A DNA stretch of 27,044 bases from a virus. Below are positions 6,411 to 13,709 of this stretch, in pieces. Each line of letters opens with the position of its first letter. Positions within the stretch are counted from its first letter, which is position 1. The notes beneath the pieces were generated by a model. It saw nothing but the letters and a program-made list of their open reading frames with translations, searched no databases and was not told the origin of the DNA. The stretch lies in the IMG/VR virus record IMGVR_UViG_3300044960_000182, positions 1 to 27,044 of that record. The stretch is one strand, 5' to 3'. The position numbers were made by a program, and so were the translations under genes.

Positions 6411-8337
6411 GACAGCTGCCGAGTACGAGGCGATGCTACGCACGCTACGTGCGGCGAGCAAGGCCAAGCGGGCTATCGCCGTAGACACCGAGACAACCGG
6501 GCTGCGCATGTACCTCACCGACAAGGTGAGGGGCATCTCTCTTGCCGTCAACACTGAGGACGGAATGCAGTCGTGGTACGTGCCAGTCAGCTACCCCGAC
6601 ACCCGCAACTTCGAGATCGGTCCGATCGTCTCGCTGCTGAACGAGCATCGAGGCGTCCAGGTGTATCACAACGCTGTCGGCGTCGACTGGCGCGGCATCC
6701 AGGCGCTCGATCCCAGCTTCGTCATCCCCGGCCCTGAGCGCTACCACGACACCCAGGTCTTCGACTGGTTGCAAGACGAGAACGTCGACCACCGGCTGAA
6801 GGAGGGCCCGGCCGCCCGCTACTTCGGGCTTGAGGATGCGATGGCCGAGAAGGAACACATCAAGGCCTTGACGAAGGGCCGTGGTGTCATGGAGTTCTAT
6901 CGCGAGCTGCGGGCCCAGGAGGAGTGGCGGCATCGTCCGGCGGCCGAAGCGAAGGCCGAGGCGCAACGCCTTGCAGAGGCGTCGAAGAAGGACTGGCACA
7001 GCTTCACCGCCGAGGACTTGAAGGACTATGCCAAGCGGGACGCCGAACTCACGCTCATGGTGATGGACGCCCAGGTCGGTCCACATGGGTCGAACGACCC
7101 GGCGCTGCTCCGCGAACTCAGGCTCCAGGGCGTGCTGCACCGCATGATGGCCACCGGCATTCGGGTGGACCCAGACGCCGTGCTCGCTCAGGGCGCCGAG
7201 GCGCAGGCGCGTATGCAAGAGCTTGGTCGGCAGTTCGAGGGCATCAACCTGAACAGCACGCCACAGCTGCGTAAGCTCATCTACGAGGACTGGGGGCTAA
7301 CGCCCAAACACTTCACCAAGAACGGTGATCCAAGCACTTCCAGGGAAGCTCTAGAGGAGCTAGCGGGGCACCCAGGCATTCGTGAACTCATGGAATACCG
7401 ACGGCTCCTGAAGGCGTGGGGGGCGTACTACAAGCCCCTGTACGAGACCATCGCAGCCGACGGGCGCATCCATCCCAGTTTCTCGTCCACGAGGACCGTG
7501 ACCGGACGCTTGTCGTGCTCAGACCCCAATCTCATGACCATCCCTCGGGGAGACACGCTGCATGGCGTCCGCGACGTCTTCGTGCCCGATCCAGGCTACG
7601 AACTCTGGGAGTACGACCTGGCCCAGGCCGAACTCCGTGTCCAGGCCAGCTTCAGCGGAGACGAAGACCTCATGGCTGCACTGGAACGTGGCGAAGACCT
7701 GCACGCACGCACTGCGACGATGATCTGGGGTCCCGACTTCCAGCCTATCCAGCGCCGGCTGGCGAAGAACCTCAACTACGGCTTCAGCTACGGCATCGGA
7801 CCCAGGAAGTTCGCCACGTACATGGTCGCTGGCACACCTGATCCTGTGACAGAGTGCGACTACTGGGGCTGGAAGCGGTGGATGCCGTCAAAGCGGCCTA
7901 GACAGTGCCACTCCTGCCACGTCTGCCAGGCGGCCAGGATTCTGGACGACTACCGGCGCGCCATGCCCAAGCTCGTGCAGCTGATGGCCGGGCTCGAGCG
8001 GATCGCCAAGGACCAGGGGTACCTGCCGTTGCACGTCGAGGGGCGGTACCGCCACTTCCGCAGCCCAGGTGTGCTGGTGCCGTACTACACCGCTCTGAAC
8101 GCCATCGTGCAGGGCGCCGTCGCCGAGTTCATGAAGGACATGATGCTCAACGCCGAGGCTGGGCTGGCCGAGCTTGGCGCCCGCCTCTGCCTACAGGTTC
8201 ACGACTCCCTTGTGATTGAAGTCCTACCAGGGACCGGCCCACTGGTGCAGAAGTTCCTACAGCAGGTGGCTGACGACCTGAACCCGTTCACGATGCGCAT
8301 GCTGTTTGATGCATCGCCGTGGTCCGAACATGACTGA
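6400..8337 (+). CDS. family A DNA polymerase with 3'-5' exonuclease domain
   Basis: A 645-residue replicative polymerase. The exonuclease domain starts with AVDTETTGL (D29, E31). Polymerase motif A is YDLAQAELRVQ with D406; usual family A proteins have DYSQIELR. Motif B is the RRLAKNLNYGFSYGIG stretch, and motif C is QVHDSLVIE with H601-D602. Just after motif B, between the fingers helix and LDDYRRAMPKL, there is an insertion of about 40 residues with four cysteines (C486, C503, C506, C509) that could bind zinc. GTG 6400 is preferred over the longer frame from 6346 because GGGGAG lies 7 nt upstream; it overlaps the primase end, implying translational coupling. Confidence 0.92.
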   Translation: MLIRTAAEYEAMLRTLRAASKAKRAIAVDTETTGLRMYLTDKVRGISLAVNTEDGMQSWYVPVSYPDTRNFEIGPIVSLLNEHRGVQVYHNAVGVDWRGIQALDPSFVIPGPERYHDTQVFDWLQDENVDHRLKEGPAARYFGLEDAMAEKEHIKALTKGRGVMEFYRELRAQEEWRHRPAAEAKAEAQRLAEASKKDWHSFTAEDLKDYAKRDAELTLMVMDAQVGPHGSNDPALLRELRLQGVLHRMMATGIRVDPDAVLAQGAEAQARMQELGRQFEGINLNSTPQLRKLIYEDWGLTPKHFTKNGDPSTSREALEELAGHPGIRELMEYRRLLKAWGAYYKPLYETIAADGRIHPSFSSTRTVTGRLSCSDPNLMTIPRGDTLHGVRDVFVPDPGYELWEYDLAQAELRVQASFSGDEDLMAALERGEDLHARTATMIWGPDFQPIQRRLAKNLNYGFSYGIGPRKFATYMVAGTPDPVTECDYWGWKRWMPSKRPRQCHSCHVCQAARILDDYRRAMPKLVQLMAGLERIAKDQGYLPLHVEGRYRHFRSPGVLVPYYTALNAIVQGAVAEFMKDMMLNAEAGLAELGARLCLQVHDSLVIEVLPGTGPLVQKFLQQVADDLNPFTMRMLFDASPWSEHD

Positions 8338-8390
8338 CGGTACATCTCCTGCTGCTGGCACAGTAGTAGGGTCCTAGTAAGGAGCACCTA

Positions 8391-8723
8391 ATGGCACTGC
8401 CGCCGCCGCCCCCCAACCACGTTCTCGCCAAGTACGGACTTACCAAGGAGGACTGGTGGGCAATGCTTGAAGCGCAGGACTTCCGATGCCCGGTATGCGC
8501 TCGGACGTTCACCATGCGCCGGCGCCCGGTGGTCGACCACAACCACCGCACTGGCGAGGTACGGGGGCTACTGTGCTCGCCAGACAATCGCTCGCTCGGC
8601 GTTCTACACGAGAACGCCGAGTGGTTGTGGAACGCCTACACGTACCTGACCAAGCCGCCGTCTCGAGACATCTTCGAGACACCGCGTCGTCACGTCGACG
8701 CGCCCCCGCTGGAGCAGTCGTGA
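8391..8723 (+). CDS. recombination endonuclease VII-like HNH nuclease
   Basis: A 110-residue nuclease of the T4 endonuclease VII type, which resolves branched DNA before packaging. The core has C33-P-V-C36, then D49-H50-N-H52 (VVDHNHRTGEVRGLL), then C62. The family usually has a second Cys three residues after the C62 equivalent to complete the zinc site; here that position is D65 (CSPDN). Either the zinc site is incomplete or another residue substitutes. A proline run opens the protein (PPPPP, residues 4-8). ATG 8391 has AAGGAG upstream; its TGA overlaps the next gene's GTG. A TAGGGT hexamer at 8367 could be a -10 but has no clear -35. Confidence 0.85.
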   Translation: MALPPPPPNHVLAKYGLTKEDWWAMLEAQDFRCPVCARTFTMRRRPVVDHNHRTGEVRGLLCSPDNRSLGVLHENAEWLWNAYTYLTKPPSRDIFETPRRHVDAPPLEQS

Positions 8724-9286
8724 CGCCGCGCAACCATCGCCTCGACGACGATGGCCTGGTGTCCAGCAACAGGACCGCGATGACTCTCTCCTCTGGTGAG
8801 CTGATGGACCCGCTACACCCGAAGGTCGAGGACATCGAGATCACTGACATTGCGCATGCCCTAGCTAGGCAGGTGCGGTACAACGGTCACGTCGGGCACC
8901 ACCTGTCTGTGGCCAGGCACTCCATCTGGGTGTATCGTCGTCTGGCAGACACCGGCGAAAGCCCTGTCGTCCAACTGGCCGGCCTGCTGCACGATGCAGC
9001 CGAGGCATACCTGGGCGACATGATCCGCCCGTTGAAGCACGGCCCGACGATCGGACGTGCATACGCAACGGCCGAGGCCAGGCTCGAGTCCGTCATTGCC
9101 AAGCGCTTTGGCCTACCGTATCCGTACCCGCCAGCAGTACGCGCGGCAGACCGCTACGTGCTCCTCGAACTGGAGCTAGGAGGCCCCATGTACCGCTGGA
9201 CCTGGGACCGAAGCACCTACCAACAGGACCAGGAGCACTTCCTGCACTGGTTCGACTTCCTGACACGGAGGATCGCAGAGCAGTGA
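8720..9286 (+). CDS. HD-domain phosphohydrolase (YfbR-like nucleotidase)
   Basis: A 188-residue metal-dependent phosphohydrolase. Signature residues: H61/H67 in GHHLSVARHS, the H91-D92 pair in LLHDAAEAYLGD with E95 and D100, and a later Asp in RAADRYVLLEL. These resemble YfbR-type 5'-nucleotidases that dephosphorylate deoxyribonucleotides. Next to a dNMP kinase, a role in rebalancing or modifying the nucleotide pool is likely. Start chosen at GTG 8720, overlapping the endonuclease stop (GTGA) with GGAG upstream. An in-frame extension to 8486 would read through the endonuclease gene and is rejected. It ends in GTGA shared with the next gene. Confidence 0.82.
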   Translation: MTPRNHRLDDDGLVSSNRTAMTLSSGELMDPLHPKVEDIEITDIAHALARQVRYNGHVGHHLSVARHSIWVYRRLADTGESPVVQLAGLLHDAAEAYLGDMIRPLKHGPTIGRAYATAEARLESVIAKRFGLPYPYPPAVRAADRYVLLELELGGPMYRWTWDRSTYQQDQEHFLHWFDFLTRRIAEQ

Positions 9287-9894
9287 CGATCATCGGGCTC
9301 ACTGGCTACGCCCAGACCGGCAAGGACACCATCGCCAGCTACCTCGTCGACACGTACGGGTTCACGCGCATCGCTTTCGCCGATGCCGTGCGGGACGGGC
9401 TGCTCGCGCTCAACCCGATCGTCACACATTCTGGCCCGCAAAGGATACCCGTGCGACTTTCGCAGCTGGTCAGCAACATCGGCTGGGAGCTCGCCAAGCA
9501 CGCGTACTCAGAAGTGCGCGTACTGCTACAGCGGTACGGTACCGAGGCCGGCCGCAACATCCATGGCGAACACTGCTGGGTTCATGCCGCCATGCGCAAG
9601 ATGCGGCGCGAGGAACCCTCAGGCAACGTCGTTGGCAACTACGTGTTCACCGACGTGCGCTTCCCCAACGAGGCGCGCGAGCTGCTTCTGGAAGGCGCCA
9701 GAATCTGGCGGGTGCTGCGCCCAGGCTTTGGGCCAGTGAACGGCCACCCGTCCGAGACAGCGATGGACGACGCCAACTGGTTTCACATCGACTACATCGT
9801 CAACGACGGCACGCTCGACCATCTGTACCAGGAGGTCAGGCGCCTTCTCCACCTAGTCGACCCGACGCTTCGTCCCCTCAAGCACGCCCCCTGA
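9283..9894 (+). CDS. deoxynucleoside monophosphate kinase
   Basis: A 203-residue P-loop kinase. The Walker A is GYAQTGKDT (residues 8-16), the GxxxxGKDT form found in phage dNMP kinases. The frame continues with IAFADAVRDGL, a region for substrate binding, and FTDVRFPNEARELL, a DxRFxNE motif also typical of this family. It phosphorylates dNMPs to dNDPs for phage DNA synthesis and works alongside the preceding HD nucleotidase. GTG 9283 overlaps the upstream TGA. Confidence 0.87.
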   Translation: MTIIGLTGYAQTGKDTIASYLVDTYGFTRIAFADAVRDGLLALNPIVTHSGPQRIPVRLSQLVSNIGWELAKHAYSEVRVLLQRYGTEAGRNIHGEHCWVHAAMRKMRREEPSGNVVGNYVFTDVRFPNEARELLLEGARIWRVLRPGFGPVNGHPSETAMDDANWFHIDYIVNDGTLDHLYQEVRRLLHLVDPTLRPLKHAP

Positions 9895-9914
9895 TAGAGC
9901 CCCTACCATGAGAT

Positions 9915-10106
9915 GTGGCCAAGCCGAGACCGCTCCGCCCTGGCGACGATTGTCCGAAGTGTGGTTCCCTTCTTGTGCCGCACTGCCGTCCGTGGTACCG
10001 CTGTGGCTGGGTGCAGTGCGCGCGCTGCCCATGGTTCGGCACCACCAACCGCTCAGCTAACCGCCCACCGCATCCGCCCGACGATCTAGAGGCCGAGGAC
10101 CAATGA
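9915..10106 (+). CDS. small zinc-ribbon protein
   Basis: A 63-residue protein with two cysteine pairs: DCPKCGS near residue 13 and QCARCP near residue 35, plus isolated Cys in PHCRPWYRCG. This is a rubredoxin-like zinc ribbon with a Pro/Asp-rich tail. There is no ribosome binding site before GTG 9915; TACCAT at 9904-9909 lies 5 nt upstream and could be a -10 for a leaderless message. The stop overlaps the phosphoesterase start (ATGA). Function is unknown; it may be a transcription or nucleic-acid cofactor. Confidence 0.65.
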   Translation: MAKPRPLRPGDDCPKCGSLLVPHCRPWYRCGWVQCARCPWFGTTNRSANRPPHPPDDLEAEDQ

Positions 10107-10930
10107 CCAGCAAGTTGAAGCAGCCGATGACCCACCTGTTCATCCCTGACACGCAGCACGGACCGGGTAGGGTCGACAACCATCTCTGGTGGATCGGGCA
10201 CTACATCGTGGACCAGTTCGCCGGCAAGCCGCTGCGGATCATCCATGCCGGCGACCACGCCGACATGGCGAGCTTGTCGTCCTACGAGCGCAAGGGGGGC
10301 GTGCTCATGGAGGGCCGTCGCTACGTCGCCGACATCGACGCCGCCAACGCCGGCTGGGACGCCCTCAACACGCCGCTGTACGACTACAACCGTGGCCGCC
10401 GCAAGAAGTGGGAGCCCGACAAGCACATCACGTTGGGCAACCACGAGCACCGCATCGTCCGTGCCGTCGAGCTCGACGCCACGCTCGAGGGCGCGGTTTC
10501 CCTTGACCACCTCAACTACAGGCGTTGGGGCTGGAAGGTTCACCAGTTTCTGGCGCCAGTCTGGCTAGACGGCGTGGCGTACGCTCACTACTTCTACAAC
10601 CCCATGACCGGTCGCCCGTACGCCGGCGAGAACTTGAAGCTGCGCTTGCAGCGCATCGGCCACAGCTTCACGATGGGGCACCAGCAGACGTTCGATACCG
10701 CCATTCGGTACGTCGGCGGGCGCCAGCAGCGCGCCCTCGTCGCCGGCTCCTGCTACCTGCACGACGAGGACTACAAGGGGCCGCAGGGCAACGCACACTG
10801 GCGAGGCATCCTGGTGTGCCACCAGGTGCATGACGGGGCGTATGACCTTATGGAGGTCAGTCTCGACTACCTGTGCCGGAAGTACGAGGGCATGTCACTC
10901 GAGACGTTCGTCCGCAAGTTCGTCGACTAG
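10103..10930 (+). CDS. calcineurin-like metallophosphoesterase
   Basis: A 275-residue phosphoesterase with the family motifs in order: FIPDTQHG (D16, H19), HAGDHADM (GDxxD type), TLGNHEHR (GNHE), YAHYF, and MGHQQTFD where a GHxH is expected. The last motif has Gln instead of the final His, so one metal ligand may be missing or replaced. Substrates of phage members range from nucleotides to nucleic acid ends and cannot be chosen from sequence. It is coupled to the upstream zinc-ribbon gene by a 4-nt overlap. Confidence 0.82.
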   Translation: MTSKLKQPMTHLFIPDTQHGPGRVDNHLWWIGHYIVDQFAGKPLRIIHAGDHADMASLSSYERKGGVLMEGRRYVADIDAANAGWDALNTPLYDYNRGRRKKWEPDKHITLGNHEHRIVRAVELDATLEGAVSLDHLNYRRWGWKVHQFLAPVWLDGVAYAHYFYNPMTGRPYAGENLKLRLQRIGHSFTMGHQQTFDTAIRYVGGRQQRALVAGSCYLHDEDYKGPQGNAHWRGILVCHQVHDGAYDLMEVSLDYLCRKYEGMSLETFVRKFVD

Positions 10931-10945
10931 ATAGGGAGCACTCCT

Positions 10946-11320
10946 ATGACCGAACCCCACGACCATGTGCCCGAAGAACTGGTGCAGGAGATCAACGACG
11001 CCTTCAACGGTTCGATCGCCGTACCAGACAGCGACCTTTGGATGGTCGTAGAGGCACAGCATGCTTTCCTCGACGCCATCGGCGACCAGGAAACGCATGA
11101 CGAGCGCCTACGCGCGCTGCTCGCGCTCACGAAAGCCATCAGCCCCGAGAGCGATCAGGCCGCTGACGCCCTACGAGAGTGGTGCAAGCAGACGCACCTA
11201 GCCTTGCGCAAGCGCATGCAGGACATCGGCATGACGCGCACCGCAATCTGGGTGTTTCACCCAACGCTGCACGGATTCAAGCTGTGGACACTCAGTGTCG
11301 AGTACGGATTGGTGCCGTGA
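10946..11320 (+). CDS. hypothetical protein
   Basis: A 124-residue soluble protein, acidic at the N-terminus (TEPHDHVPEELVQEIND), helical in the middle and ending in a beta-rich segment (AIWVFHPTLHGFKLWTLSVEY). No family recognised. AGGGA about 8 nt before ATG 10946 supports the start, and it follows the phosphoesterase by 15 nt in the same operon. Confidence 0.65.
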   Translation: MTEPHDHVPEELVQEINDAFNGSIAVPDSDLWMVVEAQHAFLDAIGDQETHDERLRALLALTKAISPESDQAADALREWCKQTHLALRKRMQDIGMTRTAIWVFHPTLHGFKLWTLSVEYGLVP

Positions 11321-11351
11321 GGCGGCATCCCGACTAGACGGAGAACGGACG

Positions 11352-11714
11352 ATGAGGACCATCACCGGGACGGAGACCGTCCGCAACGAAGCGGTCTTCG
11401 CGAGCGAGGGTGCGGTCGTGTACGCCAAACGGGGTTCGGCCGTGGTCGCGAAGCACAGTTCGACTGTCCACGCACTGCGCCGGTCGCTCGTGTTCGCGTA
11501 CGACGGCTCGCTCGTGTTCGCTCGCTCCGGTTCGACCGTGTTCGCTCGCTCCGGTTCGACCGTGTACGCACGTGCTAGCTCGACCGTGTACGCGTACCGA
11601 GACTCGACGGTCCACGCCTACCGGGGCTCGACGGTGTATGCGGCGCGCGGCACCATCGTGCGCGCCGAGCAAGGCGCTACGGTGCATGTTGACGGGGAAG
11701 CGGTGGCACGGTGA
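11352..11714 (+). CDS. octapeptide-repeat protein, predicted beta-solenoid
   Basis: A 120-residue protein made almost wholly of 8-residue repeats of the form STVxAxxG, such as GSTVFARS, GSTVYARA and GSTVYAAR. Alternate Val and aromatic/Ala positions would point inward in a beta-solenoid or beta-roll. Two repeats are identical at DNA level (24 nt each, 11514-11537 and 11538-11561), so the array can expand or contract. A paralogue with the same repeat lies on the minus strand at 15402-15959. ATG 11352 is preferred over an upstream in-frame start because of GGAGA just before it. Basic overall. Function is unknown. Confidence 0.7.
   Translation: MRTITGTETVRNEAVFASEGAVVYAKRGSAVVAKHSSTVHALRRSLVFAYDGSLVFARSGSTVFARSGSTVYARASSTVYAYRDSTVHAYRGSTVYAARGTIVRAEQGATVHVDGEAVAR
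11514..11561 (+). repeat. perfect tandem 24-nt repeat in octapeptide gene
   Basis: Two identical 24-nt units (11514-11537 and 11538-11561) encode consecutive octapeptides. They show recent unit duplication within the repeat protein. Confidence 0.85.
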
Positions 11715-12037
11715 AGACCAGAACGATCCCCTACGGCCTGCGCATCTACTGCCCGACATGCGACCAGGCGCGCTACGAAGGCACAGTCTCGAGCGCGCCA
11801 CGGGCCAAGAGATGCAAGGTGTGCAAGAGGAGCCTGCTGGTCCAGCCGAGCATCTGGGTGCTCGTCAACAGGGGGTGCTCGTGTCAGGAGAACCAGGCGA
11901 GGAGCGTCTACACGACGCCTTGGGCGGCAAGTGACGCACGAGACGCTTCCGGCATCCGGGACCTCGTGGTTGAGCGGTACGAGGTCGGCCAAGCGGTTCG
12001 CGCCGAGGAGTTCTGGGGCCGGCCGAAGGGAGAATGA
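11711..12037 (+). CDS. zinc-ribbon protein
   Basis: A 108-residue protein. CPTC near residues 14-17 and CKVCK near 35-38 form a zinc ribbon; a third cysteine pair CSC lies near 56-58. The second half has no recognised domain. GTG 11711 overlaps the previous stop (GTGA), and the end overlaps a possible start of the next gene. It is one of several cysteine-pair mini-proteins in the window. Confidence 0.6.
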   Translation: MKTRTIPYGLRIYCPTCDQARYEGTVSSAPRAKRCKVCKRSLLVQPSIWVLVNRGCSCQENQARSVYTTPWAASDARDASGIRDLVVERYEVGQAVRAEEFWGRPKGE

Positions 12038-12039
12038 CG

Positions 12040-12252
12040 ATGGCGTACCTCGTACATCGAGCCTGCCAGGAGTGCGGTCGGAGGTACACCAGACGCTCCG
12101 ACGAGCCCGATGTCTGCCTGCACCATCGTCGGTCAAGCAGGTTCGAGGACGTCGTCAAGCGAGTCGAGGACGAGGCCGGCCCCGAGGGCCGTGCCGAGCT
12201 CGACGCCTTCCGCCGCCTGTTCGCCCGCGCCTGGCGCAACGAAGGCGCATAG
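12040..12252 (+). CDS. small zinc-finger-like protein
   Basis: A 70-residue protein: CQECGRRY near the N-terminus, then a CLHH motif, giving a possible Cys2-Cys-His zinc site, followed by an amphipathic helix. Two starts are possible. ATG 12034 overlaps the preceding stop (ATGA) but has almost no spacing to GGGAG; ATG 12040 has the same GGGAG at a normal distance and is preferred. Last gene of the plus-strand operon. Confidence 0.6.
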   Translation: MAYLVHRACQECGRRYTRRSDEPDVCLHHRRSSRFEDVVKRVEDEAGPEGRAELDAFRRLFARAWRNEGA

Positions 12253-12618
12253 GGCCGAATCCGGGCGGCTTGAGGGCCTGCCAGGTGCGCGTCGCGCACC
12301 CTGTCTGGTATCGTGGCAGTCTCCACCCTCCCTGGGTGATGACGAGGGGGCGGCAGTGCGTCAGGCCTGCCGCCCCCAACGTCGGCGGACCTCGGCCGCT
12401 GCCCTGGGACGCGGTTGTGGTGTGGCTCGATTGGGATGTTCTTCTCCTACCGGCCTACCCTTCCCCCTCTCCGGCTACGCATTCCCCGTGAGACGCCGTA
12501 TACGGCCTTCTGAGGCGTTCCACCTTCTCTCTGGTGTCTGGTATCGGACGGCCTCTAGAAACGCGTCAGAACTCAACGTGCGGCGCCAAGTCAGAGGGGA
12601 GGGGGTTCGCTTCCCGAA
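12253..12618. other. noncoding region with tandem hairpins
   Basis: About 370 nt with no convincing gene on either strand. It holds a 7-bp hairpin (GGTGCGC 12284-12290 / GCGCACC 12294-12300), an extended -10 TGGTATCGT at 12306-12314, a 5-bp hairpin (12324-12338) and an 11-bp perfect hairpin (GGGGGCGGCAG 12346-12356 / CTGCCGCCCCC 12367-12377). The 12-mer TGTCTGGTATCG occurs twice, at 12302-12313 and 12535-12546. The hairpins may terminate the plus operon; the layout would also fit a short structured transcript starting near 12320. Confidence 0.5.
12306..12314 (+). promoter_or_regulatory. possible extended -10
   Basis: TGG followed by TATCGT, a TGn-extended -10 placed between hairpins downstream of the plus operon. 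No -35. A near-identical copy (TGGTATCGG) is at 12538-12546. No ORF follows, so if active it makes a noncoding RNA. Confidence 0.25.
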
Positions 12619-12653
12619 GAAGGGCCGCACCCCCGGCTGGGGTGCGGCCCTTC
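12619..12653. terminator. bidirectional terminator hairpin
   Basis: A 15-bp perfect stem with a 5-nt loop: AAGGGCCGCACCCC (12620-12633) with GGGGTGCGGCCCTT (12639-12652), plus one more pair at 12619/12653. It starts with AA and ends with TT, giving weak A/T flanks in both directions. It sits between the plus operon ending at 12252 and the convergent minus-strand gene ending at 12680, exactly where a terminator serving both is needed. Confidence 0.75.
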
Positions 12654-12679
12654 CTACCCAGGGACCTTGACCTTGCTGC

Positions 12680-12838
12680 TTACTGTTCCTCCACACGGAC
12701 CACTGTGGCGTTGTGCTTCTTCGCCCACTGCTGCAAGACCCTGCCACTCGACGTCTCGACGACCACCTTGCCGTTCTCGTCCTCGAGCCGCCAGAGCGCC
12801 CGGCTGTCACGAGGATTGCGCTTCAACCAGACCTTCAC
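12680..12838 (-). CDS. small hypothetical protein
   Basis: A 52-residue protein from GTG 12838 (MKVWLKRNPRDSRALWRLED...), or 60 residues from ATG 12862. The GTG is preferred because GAGGGG lies about 9 nt upstream. Basic, with VWLKRN then WRLEDENGKVVVETSSGRVLQQW, a strand-turn-strand then helix pattern that resembles the small DUF2188-like fold, though this is only a likeness. Last gene of the minus-strand cluster, ending just before the terminator hairpin. Confidence 0.55.
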   Translation of the reverse strand: MKVWLKRNPRDSRALWRLEDENGKVVVETSSGRVLQQWAKKHNATVVRVEEQ

Positions 12839-12917
12839 CGTAGGAGCCCCTCGACTGTGCATCGCACGACGTGCTCGACGGCGGCGACAATGGTGTTGAT
12901 TCGCTTACGCCACCGCT

Positions 12918-13520
12918 TCATGCCAGGCTCACCGTTGCACCCGACACCTTGGGCGGCTCGCCGGCTGCGTGCTGGGCGATGATGTGCTTGTGGATGCTGC
13001 AGTCGATCGCCTCCTGCACGACGGAACGCGCCCTCGCCGCCGCCTTCCTGCCGCCGACGCTGTGCTTGGTGAGGCGCACCTCGACCAGCAGGCGCACGAT
13101 CTCAAGCACCTCGGCGTCGTAGTGGTCGTCGTCGGGGGCGTAGAACCGTGCGTCTGGGCGCTCGAGCGCCAGGCTCACCGTTGCACCCGACACCTTGGGC
13201 GGCTCGCCGGCTGCGTGCTGGACGACGACGTGTTCGTGGATGCGGCGGTCGATCACCGCCTGCACGGCGGTGCGCACGACGGACGCCGCCTTCCTGCCGC
13301 CGACGCTGTGCTTGGTGAGGCGCACCTCGACCAGCAGGCGCACGACCTCAGGCGCCTCGGCGTCGTACTCGGCGTCGTCGCCCTCGGGCGCCGGCTCGGG
13401 GGCGTAGAACCGTGCGTCTGGGTGCGAGAACCGCCTGGTCTTGCTCGGGTCCGGGACTGCTGCGCCAGCTCCAGCTAACCGAAGCTCTTCGCGCAGTTGT
13501 GGGGTCCTAGGTGCCAACAT
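12918..13520 (-). CDS. hypothetical protein with internally duplicated domain
   Basis: A 200-residue protein consisting of a short basic N-terminal region and two copies of one domain of about 80 residues. Both copies run from PDARFYAP through VRLLVEVRLTKHSVGGRKAA to HAAGEPPKVSGATVSLA. The first copy has a few extra acidic/Pro residues. The DNA is also nearly repeated (period 246 bp). The conserved VRLLVEVRLTKHS strand plus basic GGRKAA could bind a ligand or nucleic acid, but no family is recognised. ATG 13520 with AAGGGAG upstream is chosen; the longer frame begins in an intergenic hairpin. Confidence 0.65.
   Translation of the reverse strand: MLAPRTPQLREELRLAGAGAAVPDPSKTRRFSHPDARFYAPEPAPEGDDAEYDAEAPEVVRLLVEVRLTKHSVGGRKAASVVRTAVQAVIDRRIHEHVVVQHAAGEPPKVSGATVSLALERPDARFYAPDDDHYDAEVLEIVRLLVEVRLTKHSVGGRKAAARARSVVQEAIDCSIHKHIIAQHAAGEPPKVSGATVSLA
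12922..13431. repeat. tandem in-frame duplication
   Basis: Two tandem copies with offset 246 bp (82 codons). Copy one starts at 12922 and copy two at 13168 with GCCAGGCTCACCGTTGCACC. They are nearly identical over the first about 60 nt; copy two has an 18-nt insertion in its acidic region. They encode the duplicated domain of the gene at 12918-13520. Confidence 0.8.
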
Positions 13521-13583
13521 TGATGCTCCCTTCCTGGGGGTAGGCGGCAGGCTCATCAGGGTCGGGGCGCCGCTCCCGACCGA

Positions 13584-13612
13584 CCGGCGCCGGGGCGCCG
13601 GTTTCGCCGGCG
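13584..13612. terminator. two overlapping, mutually exclusive hairpins
   Basis: CCGGCGCC (13584-13591) can pair with GGCGCCGG (13594-13601), while the same 13596-13601 can instead pair with CCGGCG (13607-13612) across a TTTCG loop. On the minus strand the second hairpin directly follows the stop of the 27-residue gene. The 15-mer GCCGGTTTCGCCGGC here is repeated exactly at 14564-14578. Confidence 0.5.
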
Positions 13613-13696
13613 TCACATGCGTAGCTGCCGATCTTCCAGCTCTTCGAGCAGCTCCTCCCAGTCGCGCTCGTCTTCCTTGGGCGTGTTCTCGTTCAT
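13613..13696 (-). CDS. 27-residue acidic microprotein
   Basis: A very short ORF (MNENTPKEDERDWEELLEEL then EDRQLRM), strongly acidic and likely one amphipathic helix. It has a good ribosome binding site, AAGGGAG, at a normal distance from ATG 13696, and it fills the gap between two minus-strand genes. The codon choice is GC-rich like its neighbours. It could be a leader or a small inhibitor; function unknown. Confidence 0.5.
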   Translation of the reverse strand: MNENTPKEDERDWEELLEELEDRQLRM

Positions 13697-13709
13697 CGGT
13701 AATGCTCCC

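Noticed and set aside
8486-8719. N-terminal extension of the HD phosphohydrolase
   Set aside because: It would overlap the endonuclease VII-like gene in another frame; the GTG at 8720 gives a normal-length protein with a GTGA overlap.
12969-13478. Plus-strand reading frame with internal repeat
   Set aside because: It is the antisense shadow of the duplicated minus-strand gene. The minus gene has the ribosome binding site and matches its neighbours in strand.
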